From Magnaporthiopsis rhizophila (lineage: Eukaryota > Ascomycota > Sordariomycetes > Magnaporthales > Magnaporthaceae): 64,000 nt of DNA. The notes below the pieces were generated by a model that was given only the letters and a program-made list of their open reading frames with translations, did no database searches and was not told the origin of the DNA. The stretch covers positions 343,836 through 407,835 of the forward strand of contig PYSS01000018.1 of the NCBI GenBank assembly GCA_003049465.1, read 5' to 3'. Of this stretch, positions 12,109-23,095 are shown piece after piece (position 1 is the stretch's first letter; every line of letters starts with the position of its first letter). The position numbers and the translations under genes were made by a program.

Positions 12109-13400
12109 CTAGAGAAACCTAAAGCGGCAAAGACGGTAGGCCAGGGATAGCTGGATCTCGTCGTACCCGCCCGGCTTCGACGACAACGACGACGACGACG
12201 ACGACGCGGTCAGGAGACTTGTGCTGCGTTGCGTGATGCCGCCGGGAGTGGCCCGCCTCTGGGGACTTGGGAGGCGGGCGAGGCCGGAGACGAGTTTGTG
12301 GTAGGTATGGCGCTGAAAGCCTTGCCGTAGCCCCACTGCAGGCACGGCGATGGTGCCCAAACCACCGGCGGCCAGTATGTTCTGGTCGACCGACGGAGTC
12401 GCGGATACCCGTCATGACATTCCCAAATACCGAGTCGAGCAGCAAGCGGCGACAGGAGCGAGAGAGGTGTTGCCGACCAGCTTGGTATTGGCCGGCCGCG
12501 CTGCATGATGGCGCTGCCGACGAGTTATTCGCCGACCGGAAAGCATACCGTTGCGGGCGAAGGTCGTGGCGGCGCGTGGCCCTAGAGGCGGATCGGAGGA
12601 CGAAGAGGGAGCCGCAGACGGCACATCGTCCGCCGTCGGAGATGGAGTCCTCCCGGATAGCGGCGGTGCCTTCTGCCCTGTTTATCTATCGCCTTTGGCT
12701 TTGGTAATCCTTGACGTTCCGGAAAGCGCTGGAGCCCCGTGGATGGAGGCGAAGACGTCAAGCCTTCTCTCCGGTCGTCGTGAAGACAACATTTCCCATC
12801 CAGAAACTGCTCGGCGGCTCGCTGCGCGTCTCAAGTCAGACTCCTTGTGTCCACTCGCAGCGCCTGGGGCATGCCGTTGATATCGTTGCCGGTGTTCGGT
12901 CCATAGCATGACGAGGAGCTCTTCGACTGTGTTTTCGTAGCCACCATAGCCATCACCGCCGCTGTCACAGTCTTGGCAACGGCCCTGGCTGCCTTGAGGA
13001 GCTCCTCAAGAACGGCTCAGGACGAGGCTGCTGCTTCTGCGATATCCCCACCCGAAAAGACGACGTGCTGTTCTGGCCTCGATCATCTCCGCATCCATCG
13101 CCACGGTGCCGTCCCGTCCTCGCCGCCGCCGCCGAGCCGTAGTAAAGGGGCGGGTGTCCGCTTCCGCTCAAAATTCGGACGGTACCGGTTTCGGCGCGGG
13201 CTTCGCATGATCAAGGCATTTGACTTGGCCATTGCTGCCTCGGCCGAGGCGATGGGCGTGTCGTCGGCGTCGCGCTGTGTGCCATCACCTGTCAAGGCTG
13301 GAGTGCGTGACAGGGACAAGGATGTATTTCGCGGTTTCCTGGAAGGCTGCCTCGCATTGCTTGCATGGGACCCAAGAGATGAAAAGAAGGAGAAGAAATA
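12109..13400 (-). pseudogene. decayed minus-strand gene, possibly from a chitinase/LysM locus
   Basis: Coding-like pieces lie in different frames of the minus strand. At about 12848-12980 one frame reads CQDCDSGGDGYGGYENTVEE and LLVM, and the next frame continues YGPNTGNDINGMPQALRV, which fits one original sequence broken by a frameshift. Upstream, about 13302-13392, another piece reads ISWVPCKQCEAAFQ. Downstream, a frame ends at 12109 with GGYDEIQLSLAYRLCRF. Stops and shifts prevent any single product. I cannot name the family firmly. The link to chitin biology rests on the GH18 and LysM remains close by and is an inference. GC content is still high, so decay was not mainly by RIP. Confidence 0.45.
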
Positions 13401-14060
13401 ACGAACCAAGCCACGATGGCTGGTGGTGGACTCCGTGTGTGTGGAACACGGATCGTGGCACGTTTCCGGGGCTGCTGGCTGGTGTTGAATATGGTGTTTA
13501 CAACGGGAAACTAGAAAGAAGAAGCGAATCTGGGCTTGTCCACAGACTGGAGCTCGTCGATCTGCCGACCCCTTTTGTTCGGGGGTATTGGAGCTGGACT
13601 AAATTAGTGGGTCTTGTATTCTTTTCTTCTATTCTTTTGTTTGGGCTTCTGGTGCTCCTGGTGTGCGTGCTAGTAGGAATATGGGATCTGCCCCGGGCGA
13701 CTTTCTTCTGGCCAGGCTCGCCCTCGGTACGTACCCAGAGGCCCCGGATGTCTATGCATGTCACAAGTGCCTCGCCTGGTCATGCTCACTACCTACTTGG
13801 GCTTGGCTTGGCGGCCGGGGGCATATCTTTGCTATCTACGAAAAGCCGGAAAATGTCAGGACCAAAGCCGATAGGCCCGTGATTCGCAACATCGCGGCCA
13901 GAGGACCACAGGGCTGCTTTTTTTTCTAATCCATTTGCCAGATCTTACGTCTGAAGACGCTACTGGCGGGTACGTACCCACAACGCATGTACGCTTGACT
14001 GGTTTGAAGAAGAAAGACCAGCGTTTGAAGGAGCATATCGCCATAGGCGGGTTAGGCTTT

Positions 14061-14538
14061 TAACGAGCCAGGCCAGACGGCCCCCCTGTTCGGCCATCCT
14101 GCGGCCTCGGACGAGACGCAAGCCGTCTTTTTCAAATCGGCCGTTTCGTTCCTGGACACGTACAGCTTTGACGACATCGACATCGACTGGGAGTATTCAG
14201 CTACCTTGAGTCGACCACCCAGGAACGGGCTCACCACGGCAGTGCCCGTTGCGTTCTGGTACCTGCGGCGTTTCGAACATCGCCACTTGCCGGTGGACCG
14301 GGTAGGACGCAGTTGCGCGTCTGGCTGGATGGCCGTCCCTCGCCCTGACCCTGACGGCCACGGCAAGATCAATGATGGACAACAGCTTCTTGCCGACGCG
14401 GGCAAGGCCGAGTCTTTTGCCGCCCGGCATGCAAAGGGCCAGCGTCCAACCCATTTGTGGAGTAAGTGGCATCCAGCCCAGCACGAGCATGCTTGTTTTC
14501 AAGCGTGTAAGAAGACGAACGAGCGAACGGCTGGCTGA
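14061..14538 (+). pseudogene. GH18 chitinase remnant
   Basis: An open frame contains FFKSAVSFLDTYSFDDIDID followed by WEY. FDDIDIDWE (14167-14193) is the GH18 catalytic signature DxxDxDxE with the acid/base Glu still present. It continues almost at once with GLTTAVPVAFWYLRRFEHRH, which matches a strand that lies much further along in intact chitinases, so an internal deletion is likely. No signal peptide, N-terminal barrel part or C-terminal half can be joined on. The frame ends at 14538. Intact fungal GH18 enzymes need about 300-400 residues for the barrel; fewer than 90 recognisable ones remain. Confidence 0.7.
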
Positions 14539-14649
14539 TCCCTGAGCAACGGCGGCGTAGTAGTGGGACTTTTTGGAACGGCACCTGCGGTGGGAGTAGG
14601 GGCAACCGCTGTCTAGAACCCGAAGCGGGCCACTCGAAATTCCTCGGGG

Positions 14650-15300
14650 TTATGGAATGGGCCGGGGTGGCGGCTACGGTGAGCCTGCCACATAGACAGC
14701 TCGTACCAGGTCGCCTGCTGCTCCTTGCCGTCCGAGGAGTCGCCGTCAGGGGCGAGTTGCAGGAACTCCCAAAAGACTCTAGACAGCAACGGGCACTGCT
14801 CGCCCACATGTCCATCCTCCGTGCGCGAGGCCATGGCCACGGATTGGTCACGACGTGTAAATCGGGCGCATCCTCGTTCTACTACTGTTCGCCCGTCAAC
14901 TGGCGGTACAAGTCGGACGAGCAGGGCCTGGGGGTCTCGGTCGCCGTCTTGCCTCGGCAGGTGATGGATCCGGACCTGGCCTACCGGATCGCACGCTCTG
15001 AGGTGATGGCGCTCGAGGCGCGCAGGTGCGTCGTCCAGGGCGTTGTTACCACCGTTCTTAGGGAGCTGTCGCTGGGTGGCCGCAACAACGTCTGATAGGC
15101 GTCGCCTTCAGGGAGAGCCAAGGCCGCCGTCAACTCGGAGTCTCACAAATTCCTGTCCGGCCTCAACCGCGAGAACCGGCTGGCGAGGAACAACCGGGAC
15201 GCGAAAGAGGAGGGCGCGTTTGCTGGCACATGTTTTCTCAGACGGAGCAGCTTTGGAGAACTGGACGCCGGCGGAGTCGGCCTCGGATTGACCGCGGTTC
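14650..15300 (+). pseudogene. coding-like remains of unknown family
   Basis: The frame from about 14652 to 15095 ends in a stretch with natural composition (YYCSPVNWRYKSDEQGLGVS, then AYRIARSEVMALEARR). A second frame from about 15100 to 15300 reads SHKFLSGLNRENRLARNNRD. Neither has a proper start or a recognisable domain, and they are out of frame with each other. They look like parts of one broken gene in the same graveyard as the GH18 piece. A small intact gene is less likely. Confidence 0.3.
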
Positions 15301-17205
15301 GGCATCACCTACATGATGCAGACGCAGCTGACCGCATGCCTGCCCCTGTCGCCATCGTCGCAGTCTCCCAATACTCCCTAGCCTCTCGCGCATTTCTTTC
15401 AGCCGCTCCTTCCGCTCCCGGCCCCCCGGTCTCTTTCCTCCTGCTCCCTCGCCATCTTGACACGTTAGCCGGCGATGCAGGGCAGGACGCGGTACGGCAG
15501 CGCCTCGCCCAGGTCGGGCGCCGGCTTGCGGTTCCGTGGCGGTTGAGCAGGCGCCGCCCATGCACGCCCCTGATGTTGGCGGCTAGCAGGTCCGGCGTCG
15601 GGAGGCAAGGATGCGGTTGCGCTGGGTCTCTGTGAGTGACGTCGTCCTTGGCGGCGCGGGAACGCTGCCGGCGCCGACGGCTGGGGCCTTATTGAAGAAG
15701 CCGCAGCGGCCGAAGATGAGTACCCGCTCCAGCCTGGTCAGCTGCTCGTTCTGGGTGGCGGCGTTTGAGATAAAGAGCCTCGGAGACGACTGGAGGGACA
15801 GCGTCGTCATCACTAATCTTGTGTTGGTGTCGCCGGCGGCGCCGCTGCTATCGCTGCTGCCACCCTCCTGCGCGCTGCGGAGGGCTTGCTGTGCGGGGTT
15901 TGTCGCCGCCCCCATGGCAGCTCGGCGACGACGGCAGCAGGTCGTCCGGGGCGGGTGACGCAGCCTTCGCGTGGAGCATCTTTTGCCGCCTTGCCGGGTG
16001 GCCGACGGGCTCTTGGCCGCAATCCCGGTGTGTGAATTCCCTAAGCGCGTCAGAAAAAAAAACCAGGATACTGGAAAGCCGTCCTGCGAACGTGATGAGA
16101 TCAAGTCTAGATTCAAGCAGAGAGTGAGGTTGGGCTGAGGAAGGAATCAGGGTCAGGCCACATGATTCCATGAGTCATGGTCAAATCTTGTGCCAAAGGC
16201 TGATGGTTTCTTGGAGAGTCTCAACGTATGATTGTCAGAGAGGCTACGGCCCAACAGCTTTGCCGTCTGACAGAGAAGCCTGGCTGACACCGCGTTGCCC
16301 CTGACCTTGGTGCTCACGTCGAGCGAGGACTGGGGGTCGATGGAGTCATAAGGGCACCAAAGACGGGCGGTCTTGGGTACCGGCGGCTCGGTTGCGGCTA
16401 GACATTGACTGTAGTCGTCATGCTTACTGACTGGCTCGTTCAACGCAAATATCTGTCAGGACGCAGCCCGGCAATCATGAGTCTTTACCACACCTTGGTT
16501 CGGAAAGCGGCATGGCGAATACGTCGGGGCTGGAATGGCTGGTACCTGGGGACATTGATCGGCTACAAGACCCCGGAAAACCCCGCGCATATTCAGATCA
16601 GATCTGGCGCTGATCTTGGCACTGGGCAGCAGCCAATAACCGCCATTTGATCACGGCCCGCATAGACCATCGTATACCGCAGCCTGATATGCTAATCGTA
16701 CTGCTGGGCTGGCGTGAGTTCCCTCGCATGCGTACATACGGTCCCTAGATAACTGTCTTTGGCAGGGCATGCCTGGATATAGCTCAAGGAGACAATCGAT
16801 TCCCTGACAATGCGGTATGCTGTGTTCATACCCATTGGACTTTGATACGACCGTGCCTAGCAGGAAGAGTGCCAATATTTGCACTCCCAACCGATCTCCA
16901 TGCTGAGCCTTACGTTCCTCCCTCTCAGCCCCGGTATGGCATGCTTTGGCAAATAAATCGAGGCAATTTCATGGAATCCAAAAGCTGGTCATGGCGTCGC
17001 TACGATAGGGTCACGGGAGGGAAGCTGTCGGCAGGAGCGCGGTGTAGTATCGCGTGCCAAGCTGCGGTATTCCCGCCCTTTCTCCTCGCAGCTGCGTTCA
17101 TCCCCACAACTCCACCTCACCACACCCCAGCGCCGGCAGAACGCGCGGAAAAACAAGGGACAGTCACAAGTTCTAGCTACCGGTCTAGCGAGCTCGTGTC
17201 CGGCG
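15301..17205. other. degenerate region without an intact gene
   Basis: Open frames on both strands, such as minus 15583-16116 and minus 16153-16443, have some protein-like stretches but no motif, no consistent start and no splice structure I can close. It is probably further decayed gene sequence between the GH18 and LysM remains. Confidence 0.35.
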
Positions 17206-17342
17206 TCTCGGCGTGGTACACGGTGCCGCCGCCGACGGGGGCGGGCCCGTCGATCGTCATGTACTGCACCTTCTGGCGCGTCGCCAAGACTTTGGAGACC
17301 TGTGCCAAAGCCGCATCCGACAATCTTATCACACTTGAGTAG
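17206..17342 (+). pseudogene. LysM module remnant 1
   Basis: The frame reads YCTFWRVAKTLETCAKAASD followed by NLITLE and a TAG stop at 17340-17342. The pattern aromatic-x-V...T-C-A-x-x-A...I-T-L-E is the LysM chitin-binding fold up to its second helix; the stop cuts the module before the closing N-P and Cys-Val segments. A Pro-rich linker (TVPPPTGAGPS) precedes it, as between LysM repeats of fungal effectors and LysM chitinases. Confidence 0.6.
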
Positions 17343-17356
17343 TTTTTCCACTACAT

Positions 17357-17677
17357 ATGTCTCCTGCCGTGCTCAGAATCCTACGAACAAAGCCCAGCGG
17401 ACTCTCTCTACACACATCGACGCCCCGGAACCCCTGGTTGGATCCGTCAGCTCTTGCAGACTCGCGTTTCACGATTCGTACTGCGTGTGTGTACGAATCC
17501 TCTCCGGGCATAGTGGATAACTGCCGCCGTTTCCGTATTGCGCGGGAGTGCCATAGGTGTTGGCTCATCCCGCAGTCGTCGGCGGTCTCCATCGCCGACA
17601 TTGCGCGCATGAACCCCAGCGTGAGCGATAACTGCCGCCCCATGTGTATAGATGCACACACCTGCATTGGGCAATGA
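17357..17677 (+). pseudogene. LysM module remnant 2
   Basis: The frame contains SSPGIVDNCRRFRIA, then a degraded cysteine segment, then SSAVSIADIARMNPSVSDNC and a final CIDAHTCIG before a stop. This is a nearly complete LysM module: GIVxNC entry, the S-I-A-D helix, the N-P-S-V-x-x-N-C turn and the closing C-x-G strand. The usual GDTC is replaced by ECHRC, so it is probably not functional. It lies 15 nt after remnant 1 on the same strand and was probably part of the same LysM effector or LysM chitinase. Confidence 0.65.
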
Positions 17678-17680
17678 TCC

Positions 17681-20600
17681 CTTGGCTATAGCGGAACGAC
17701 GGAACGGGAGACTTGCGCACTATACACTGCTCTGGACTGCCCTGAAACGTCCTTACTGGTCATGCTATTTTCCTAATGGAATAACGATAGTTGTTGCCGA
17801 AAGCCTACCCGTGTGAGAGCAGTCAGAGTAATGCAACAGATCGTGGCAGTAATGTCCCAAAAGCCAGACGAGTGGTCTATTAAGAGTATGCGGCTGGAGA
17901 ATACAGATAGTACCTTGGGTCGGAAGCCAAGAAGGGTAGGTGGGCATACAACGAGCACTTGGGACAAAACCCTACGCCTACCATCTAGACGAGGCATGAT
18001 GTTGTCTCTTCTTCTCTGTTGACTCCGCCCACCGATGGTTACTGCCTCTATGCCATCGGTCTACCGCGGGCTGGTTATCACGTCTTCCTGGAGCCGAAGG
18101 CGATCTTTCCCCCGCGCCAGCCCTCTACTTGCCTGGTAGGTGCCTACCAGGTGCCTACCTACCTGAGGTACCACTTAGGTAGTTCAGTATGATGGCATTT
18201 TTCTCCTGAGAAGGCACTCGGAGGACAACACGCCAGATGGCTGATGGAAACCACCGCCCAAAGTTGAGTGTGACGGTGCTGCTGCCGCACCAGCAGAAGC
18301 AACGGTCCATGTCAGTGATCGGTGGTGTCCGGCATGGGAAAAGAAAGTGAAGCTGAAGCCTACGTGGGCAAGGCGCCTGCCTAGGTACACAGATAACAGG
18401 GTTGCGCCTGTGCTGGACCGTCCATGACGCATCGCTACCATACATGTCCGTGACCGAACCGAGCTCTCGCCGCTGGACCGTCTCTCGGGAAGCAGCGTTT
18501 CATCGCGCTGGATCATCGTGCCGAATTTTCTGGACCGGAAAGTAGGGCTGCCGCTCGCTCGGTGATTGGGCTCTTGCTGCAGCTCGGCATCAACAGAGCA
18601 AAGAGAAGCACCTGCCATGCTTGTGTGGAAGCGCAGAAGGCACCTCGTCCGCCGAATGGCGGGATCTCAAAACATTTCTCTCCCGACCGATCCATCTTCC
18701 CTCCTCTTCATCCTCCGTATCAACAACCTCGACCTCGTCAGCACCAGACACCAGTCCAGCCCTTCGTTAGATATCCACGGGTCCCACCACATTCCGCATC
18801 CTCTCATCAACCCCTTTCCCTCTTGTGATGCTCCAGTCCACGCCTTCGCGCCTTCGCGCCTTCGACCGAACTTCCCATCGCTGTGGCACCAATCCATCTC
18901 CAGCCTCCGGCCGACTCGGCGGTACCCCTACATCCTCAGCACACCACGTCCTCCTCCCCTTTCTTGCCGCCACGCCCATTCGCTTCACCCATCCCTTGTC
19001 GCCCTTAATGTCGTAGCCACTTGCAGTTGGCGATACTTATCGCGCCCCGACATTGCTGCTCGTTTCGCTCTCTGCACCCCTCGCCTCTCCCATTGCCGCC
19101 TGCCTGTGGCCTCTTCCGCACCCCTTTCTCATCTCCCTCTCTCTTTCTTTCCGCTTCTTCATCGCCTCAGAGATTGACGACTTTGTCGCGGCTTTGGCCC
19201 TCATCATCGGCAGACTGCTCCAATCCAACGAGGCCAAACCTGCTTCTCTGCTTTTGCCTCGCCAGAGATGTCCCTTTAAAAGGTGGGGGACCTCCACTTC
19301 GGCGTCCAGCCGTCCGATGAAGACGGTATATAATTATCTGATTGCGAGAGTGAGTTGAAGAGTACCGTTACGACTTCCGGAGGGCGGTTTGGTCTGTCGA
19401 AGCTGGAGGGAACCCACTCAGCACCTTGTGTGCTGATAAATATATACAGGCCTTGGAGCCCTTCTCCACAACAGGTTCCACAGTCCCACACTGGCGACAC
19501 CAACTCCTGCCCACGTCAACGACGAACTTAGACGCCGAGCGGCACCGACGAGCCGTGGCTTCGACGAAGTATGACACCGACGAGCCACGCCACGAGCCGA
19601 TGGCGGGATCAAGATACACTTTGGTGGCGGCAGAGGAGGATGGCAAGTCGGAAGGATGATGGTCTGGTCTTCCAAGATGAGCAAGCGAGACAAAAGGAGC
19701 CTTGAGTGGGAGAAGACGTGCATACCTAGGTACCTAGATAGTTTAACATGTGGCGATTGTGGTTTCTCATCTGGCAGGAATTCAGATGCTTTTCTGTTAC
19801 TCTCTGCTCGATGGCCCTGTCGTGGCCGTCATTGATCCGGCGTCCGGTGCCCGCCCTCCTTAGATATATTTCCACAGTGTAAGTCCACAGTTCCGAGCCA
19901 ATCTCCGCCCTCCAGATCGCAATCGCTTCCTCTCCCCGAGCCTTCCTTCTCCTTACAGACATCTCCGTGCCTCGGAGGTTTGTGACAGTTTAGCAGACAT
20001 CCCCGACCCCGAATCCAAGCCGAAAAAAAAAAGGCATGTTTCTCGACACCCATTGCCGCCCGGCGTAGAAGCTAGTATCGTACTCCATCCAGCGACACGG
20101 CTCGGTACAGCTTTTTTTAAACTGAACACTGGATGCCCAACTTCCATTCAGAAAAAAAAATGTCGTGCCTCAGAGATTTGCCAACAAATCGGTCTCCGTC
20201 CCCAGTCCCGACATGCATCCGAAGTTGAGGGACGAGAAGACACAGTTGTTGTACTCATCATCGGCGCAATGAAGAATGTTACGACTTTTACCGGATGCTG
20301 GTTCGGTCTGTTGGAACTGGAGGATGGGCTGGGCCTGCGAGTATTTATCTCCAAACGCTCCCGAATCTTTACTCTGCACAGCATCTAAGTTTTCAGCGCC
20401 ACAGGCCGCCTCAAAAGTTCTCGCCCTTTCTGTCGCGCACACGCACCGCGCACATTCGCATCGGCGACGTGGTGGAGCGACCGGGATTTGGGTTACTCGC
20501 ATGGATGACGATGCAAGGCGCAAGAAAACCAACACCTGATTCCAAGTGCTGTTGAGTCGTGAAAATGTATTCTAATGGCATGCGACCGTTGAAGCTTCCA

Positions 20601-20747
20601 TCTCGCGGCGAACCCCGCAGATTACGTCAGTGGGGCGTGTGTATTTAAGGTCCCAGCAGCGCCCATTCGATGAATTCCTACATATCTAAAATCCAACCTG
20701 CAGCACCGTTGCAAAATCCCCACAACTCCTACGTTTCGCCAAGGCAC
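17681..20747. other. intergenic, no convincing gene
   Basis: The stretch 18600-19300 is pyrimidine-rich and open in several frames (for example plus 18566-19177), but the implied proteins are low-complexity Ser/Pro/His sequence without bias or motif. Clusters of the CCTAGGTA/GGTACCTA palindrome occur at about 18140-18180, 18380 and 19723-19738. Confidence 0.4.
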
Positions 20748-21596
20748 TCACACAGCCTGGTTGGTGAGTGTTCCGATGGCGGCAGCGCCAGTCCCGAATA
20801 TGGCCGTCCAAACGGACGCAAAGAGGAGACCAAACCCGAGCCCGAGTGGGCCCCAGACCTTGAGGCCGTCGATCCCAGACAGTCCGCCATAGGTGCCCAC
20901 CGCGGTCTGGGCCTGGAACCCGGCGAGGATGGCGACGAGGACGAAGAAGCGGCGGTCGTGCGCCTCGGCTCTCTCCTTGAGCATCAGGAAGAGGATGATG
21001 AGGTAGCCCAGTCCGCAAATGGCGTAGGCTGCAATGAGGCAGCTCTGACCCACGTTGTCCACCTGATTGGCAGTCCGGAGGGACAGGACGGGAACGGCGA
21101 GGCTTCCGGTTGCTGCGAGCAGCCCCGCGCCGTTGACCAGAATGTCCACGGCCGTGAAGGGAAAAAATGCGGCGGCCACTGGCGTCGGGGTGCTGACGGC
21201 GAGGACAAGCAGCCCCGTCGAAACCAGGAAGCGGCGGAGGCGGCGGCGGGCCGACCCGCGACGGAGGGTCGAGGTATCATGGGGCCCCACCGATCCCTTG
21301 TTCGAATACTCGGCCTCGAAGGATGCCGAGAGACGGCCTGTGGTGGCAGGGTGGGGAGATGGAAGTAATGCGCCGTCTTTCTGGCCGTAGAACACTTCGG
21401 CGCCGATGTTTGTCGAAGAGTAGGGCTGGGTAGATGTGGATGTTAGCCAAACGTCAAAAGCGCAAGGCCTCACTTCTCGGCTATAGAGATAGGGGCAGCT
21501 AACAGGGTCGGAGGCGACAATGACAACTGGCGTCAGCTTGGTACTTGGTAAAGCGACTGCCCAGGATCTTTCGGGAAAAAACGAAGCCGGTGGCAT
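20748..21596 (-). CDS. multi-pass membrane protein of unknown function
   Basis: The 282-codon frame encodes a hydrophilic N-terminal third, a basic patch (RRGSARRRLRRFL), then four hydrophobic segments: LVSTGLLVLAVSTPTPVAAA, SCLIAAYAICGLGYLIILFL, FFVLVAILAGFQAQTAVGTY and VWGPLGLGFGLLFASVWTAI. A probable 48-nt intron (21426-21473, GTGAGG...GCTAAC...CCCAG) is a multiple of three and carries no stop, so the frame stays open whether or not it is removed; splicing gives 266 residues. The true start may be the ATG at 21596 or in an exon further up. I do not recognise the family. The charged ends and closely spaced helices suggest a small membrane protein of the endomembrane system, but this is inference. 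Confidence 0.65.
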   Translation of the reverse strand: MPPASFFPERSWAVALPSTKLTPVVIVASDPVSCPYLYSREVRPCAFDVWLTSTSTQPYSSTNIGAEVFYGQKDGALLPSPHPATTGRLSASFEAEYSNKGSVGPHDTSTLRRGSARRRLRRFLVSTGLLVLAVSTPTPVAAAFFPFTAVDILVNGAGLLAATGSLAVPVLSLRTANQVDNVGQSCLIAAYAICGLGYLIILFLMLKERAEAHDRRFFVLVAILAGFQAQTAVGTYGGLSGIDGLKVWGPLGLGFGLLFASVWTAIFGTGAAAIGTLTNQAV

Positions 21597-22026
21597 GGCT
21601 GCGGATAAGATGCTCGGAAGGAGGAGGTTTGTGAATCGCGACCGGTGAGTCTCTTATAACAGGCGAAATTATTTCGAGTTTGCAGAAGTTTAAGAAGCGA
21701 ATAGCTAGGTATGTAAGAGAATGTGAGAATTGAGACGAACAAAAGATGAACAGATATAATACCCGGCGAGGCCAATGTATAGTAATAAAATAGTCTCTGG
21801 CGAGCCTCGTGTAATCCAGATCCCGGGGAACATGCAAGCAACGCCGCCCGTCCTAGTGTCCGAAGTGCACCTAAATCGTCGGGGTGGCTGTGCAATGACC
21901 AGGTACGTACCCCAAATTTTGCACAAGTTGGGGGACGGGACATTAGTTTCTTTTCTCCAGGGGGACCGCAAACAGCGGGTCCATGGCGCCCACACAGTGC
22001 ACCCATAACTTGAGCTAGTACTTCAA
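21597..22026. other. intergenic upstream of the membrane protein gene
   Basis: AT-rich relative to the surroundings. No gene is seen. It presumably includes the promoter of the minus-strand membrane protein gene. Confidence 0.4.
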
Positions 22027-22170
22027 TCAATTTAGCGGTGAATCAGTAGTAAATTCAGCGCCTCGGGGGAATCGCTTTTTGACGGCTAGGTTAAAGCCCA
22101 AGGCGTGTGCCTGGGCTTTGAGCGCCTTTTCCGCCTTGTTAAACGAGGCGTGCGAAGCCGAGAAATCCAT
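22027..22170 (-). mobile_element. fragment resembling the N-terminus of a fungal FAR1/MULE transposase
   Basis: A 47-residue minus-strand frame reads MDFSASHASFNKAEKALKAQ and goes on AHALGFNLAVKKRF. The pattern 'F-x-x-A-E-x-A-L-x-x-x-A-x-x-x-G-F-x-L-x-V-K-x-R' resembles the start of the FAR1-like DNA-binding region of fungal Mutator-like transposases. It stops shortly afterwards and the catalytic DDE part is absent. The same stretch holds an inverted repeat (AAAGCCCA...TGGGCTTT, about 22093-22120) on the DNA. This is family resemblance from memory, not a search result. Confidence 0.4.
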
Positions 22171-22389
22171 GGTGATACCGGCCGTTTGGTGTTATGGGTG
22201 ATGCAGGGCAAAAAAAATTGAATTGGGTGCAATTGAATCCCAAAAAAGCCGATCGGTGCATGGATCTGGTTTAGGCCAAGTTTGAAGTTCTTGTTATTTT
22301 CCTAATTTTCACACTAAAAAATGGGGGTATCGGTATCCGAAACCGTAGAACTTTTTAGAAATAGGCACTGTGGTGGGTTATCTTGGCAG

Positions 22390-22864
22390 TGTTACGACCG
22401 CGCTACGCCCGGAGGGGACAGGAGGGCTGGGGCTAACCCCCAGCGCTGTGCCTCAACCCCGCGGCGGGGTGAGCGTGGTAGGTCACGTGACTACGGAAGG
22501 ATCTCTGGATCTGTTGGCGGAGCCACAGATCCAAAAAGGAGGATCTCTGGATCTGTTGACAGAGCCACAGATCCAAAGGAGGGATCCCTGGATCTGTCCG
22601 CAGATCCACAGATCCAAGGAATCTAGTAAGGGGATCGTCCGACTATAAGAAGGGCAGGATCTCCCGGGTACTAAGGTAGTTTTGACTGAGGCCTCGGCAT
22701 CAGTCAACCTAAGTTAGCTCCAGGGCATCCCCTTGGGCAAGCAATAACAGACAACGTTCCTACCAGACCCCGGACCACGTGCAAGGCGACCTTGCAAGAC
22801 CAGTACTGCTCAACACCGCCCCTAGGTGCCCTACCCTAGGAGCAGAAGGCCTGTGATTGTAACA
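22390..22864 (+). mobile_element. solo LTR, 475 bp, with 5-bp target-site duplication
   Basis: The element begins TGTTACGACC and ends GATTGTAACA, so its ends form the inverted pair TGTTAC/GTAACA expected of an LTR. GGCAG lies directly before (22385-22389) and directly after (22865-22869), a 5-bp target-site duplication. No internal retrotransposon sequence follows, so this is a solo LTR left by recombination. It contains three palindromic repeats (22499-22620) and a TATA-like CTATAAGA at about 22652. Orientation is assigned by the position of this box and is provisional. Confidence 0.88.
22499..22620. repeat. three palindromic ~40-bp repeats inside the LTR
   Basis: The units begin at 22499, 22541 and 22582. 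Each has GGATCTGT near the start and ACAGATCC near the end, so each can fold into a hairpin. The third unit carries extra differences. They lie upstream of the TATA-like box, where LTR enhancer repeats are usually found. Confidence 0.85.
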
Positions 22865-23095
22865 GGCAGGAGGGGAGGGTCCGGGGCAGGCCTCGAAAAC
22901 AAGAGTATGCAAGGAGCGCATCGCACACCTTTGTCTGTGCTCTTTTATTGGATAGGCCTCTACCCCAAATTAAGCGGATGCTGGTCTGCGGCACGGGAAT
23001 AAGCTAAACTGCATTGCTGGTCAAAAGTGCGACTTTTTGCTCCATTTCTGTGGTTGCCCGTTTGTCGCTTGTTTTTATTTTTGCTGCCCTCGCAC
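22865..23095. other. spacer between the solo LTR and the LTR fragment
   Basis: It starts with the target-site duplication. No gene is seen. Confidence 0.5.

Noticed and set aside
18566..19177. 203-codon plus-strand frame
   Set aside because: Ser/Pro/His-rich low-complexity product from CT-rich DNA; overlapping frames are equally open.
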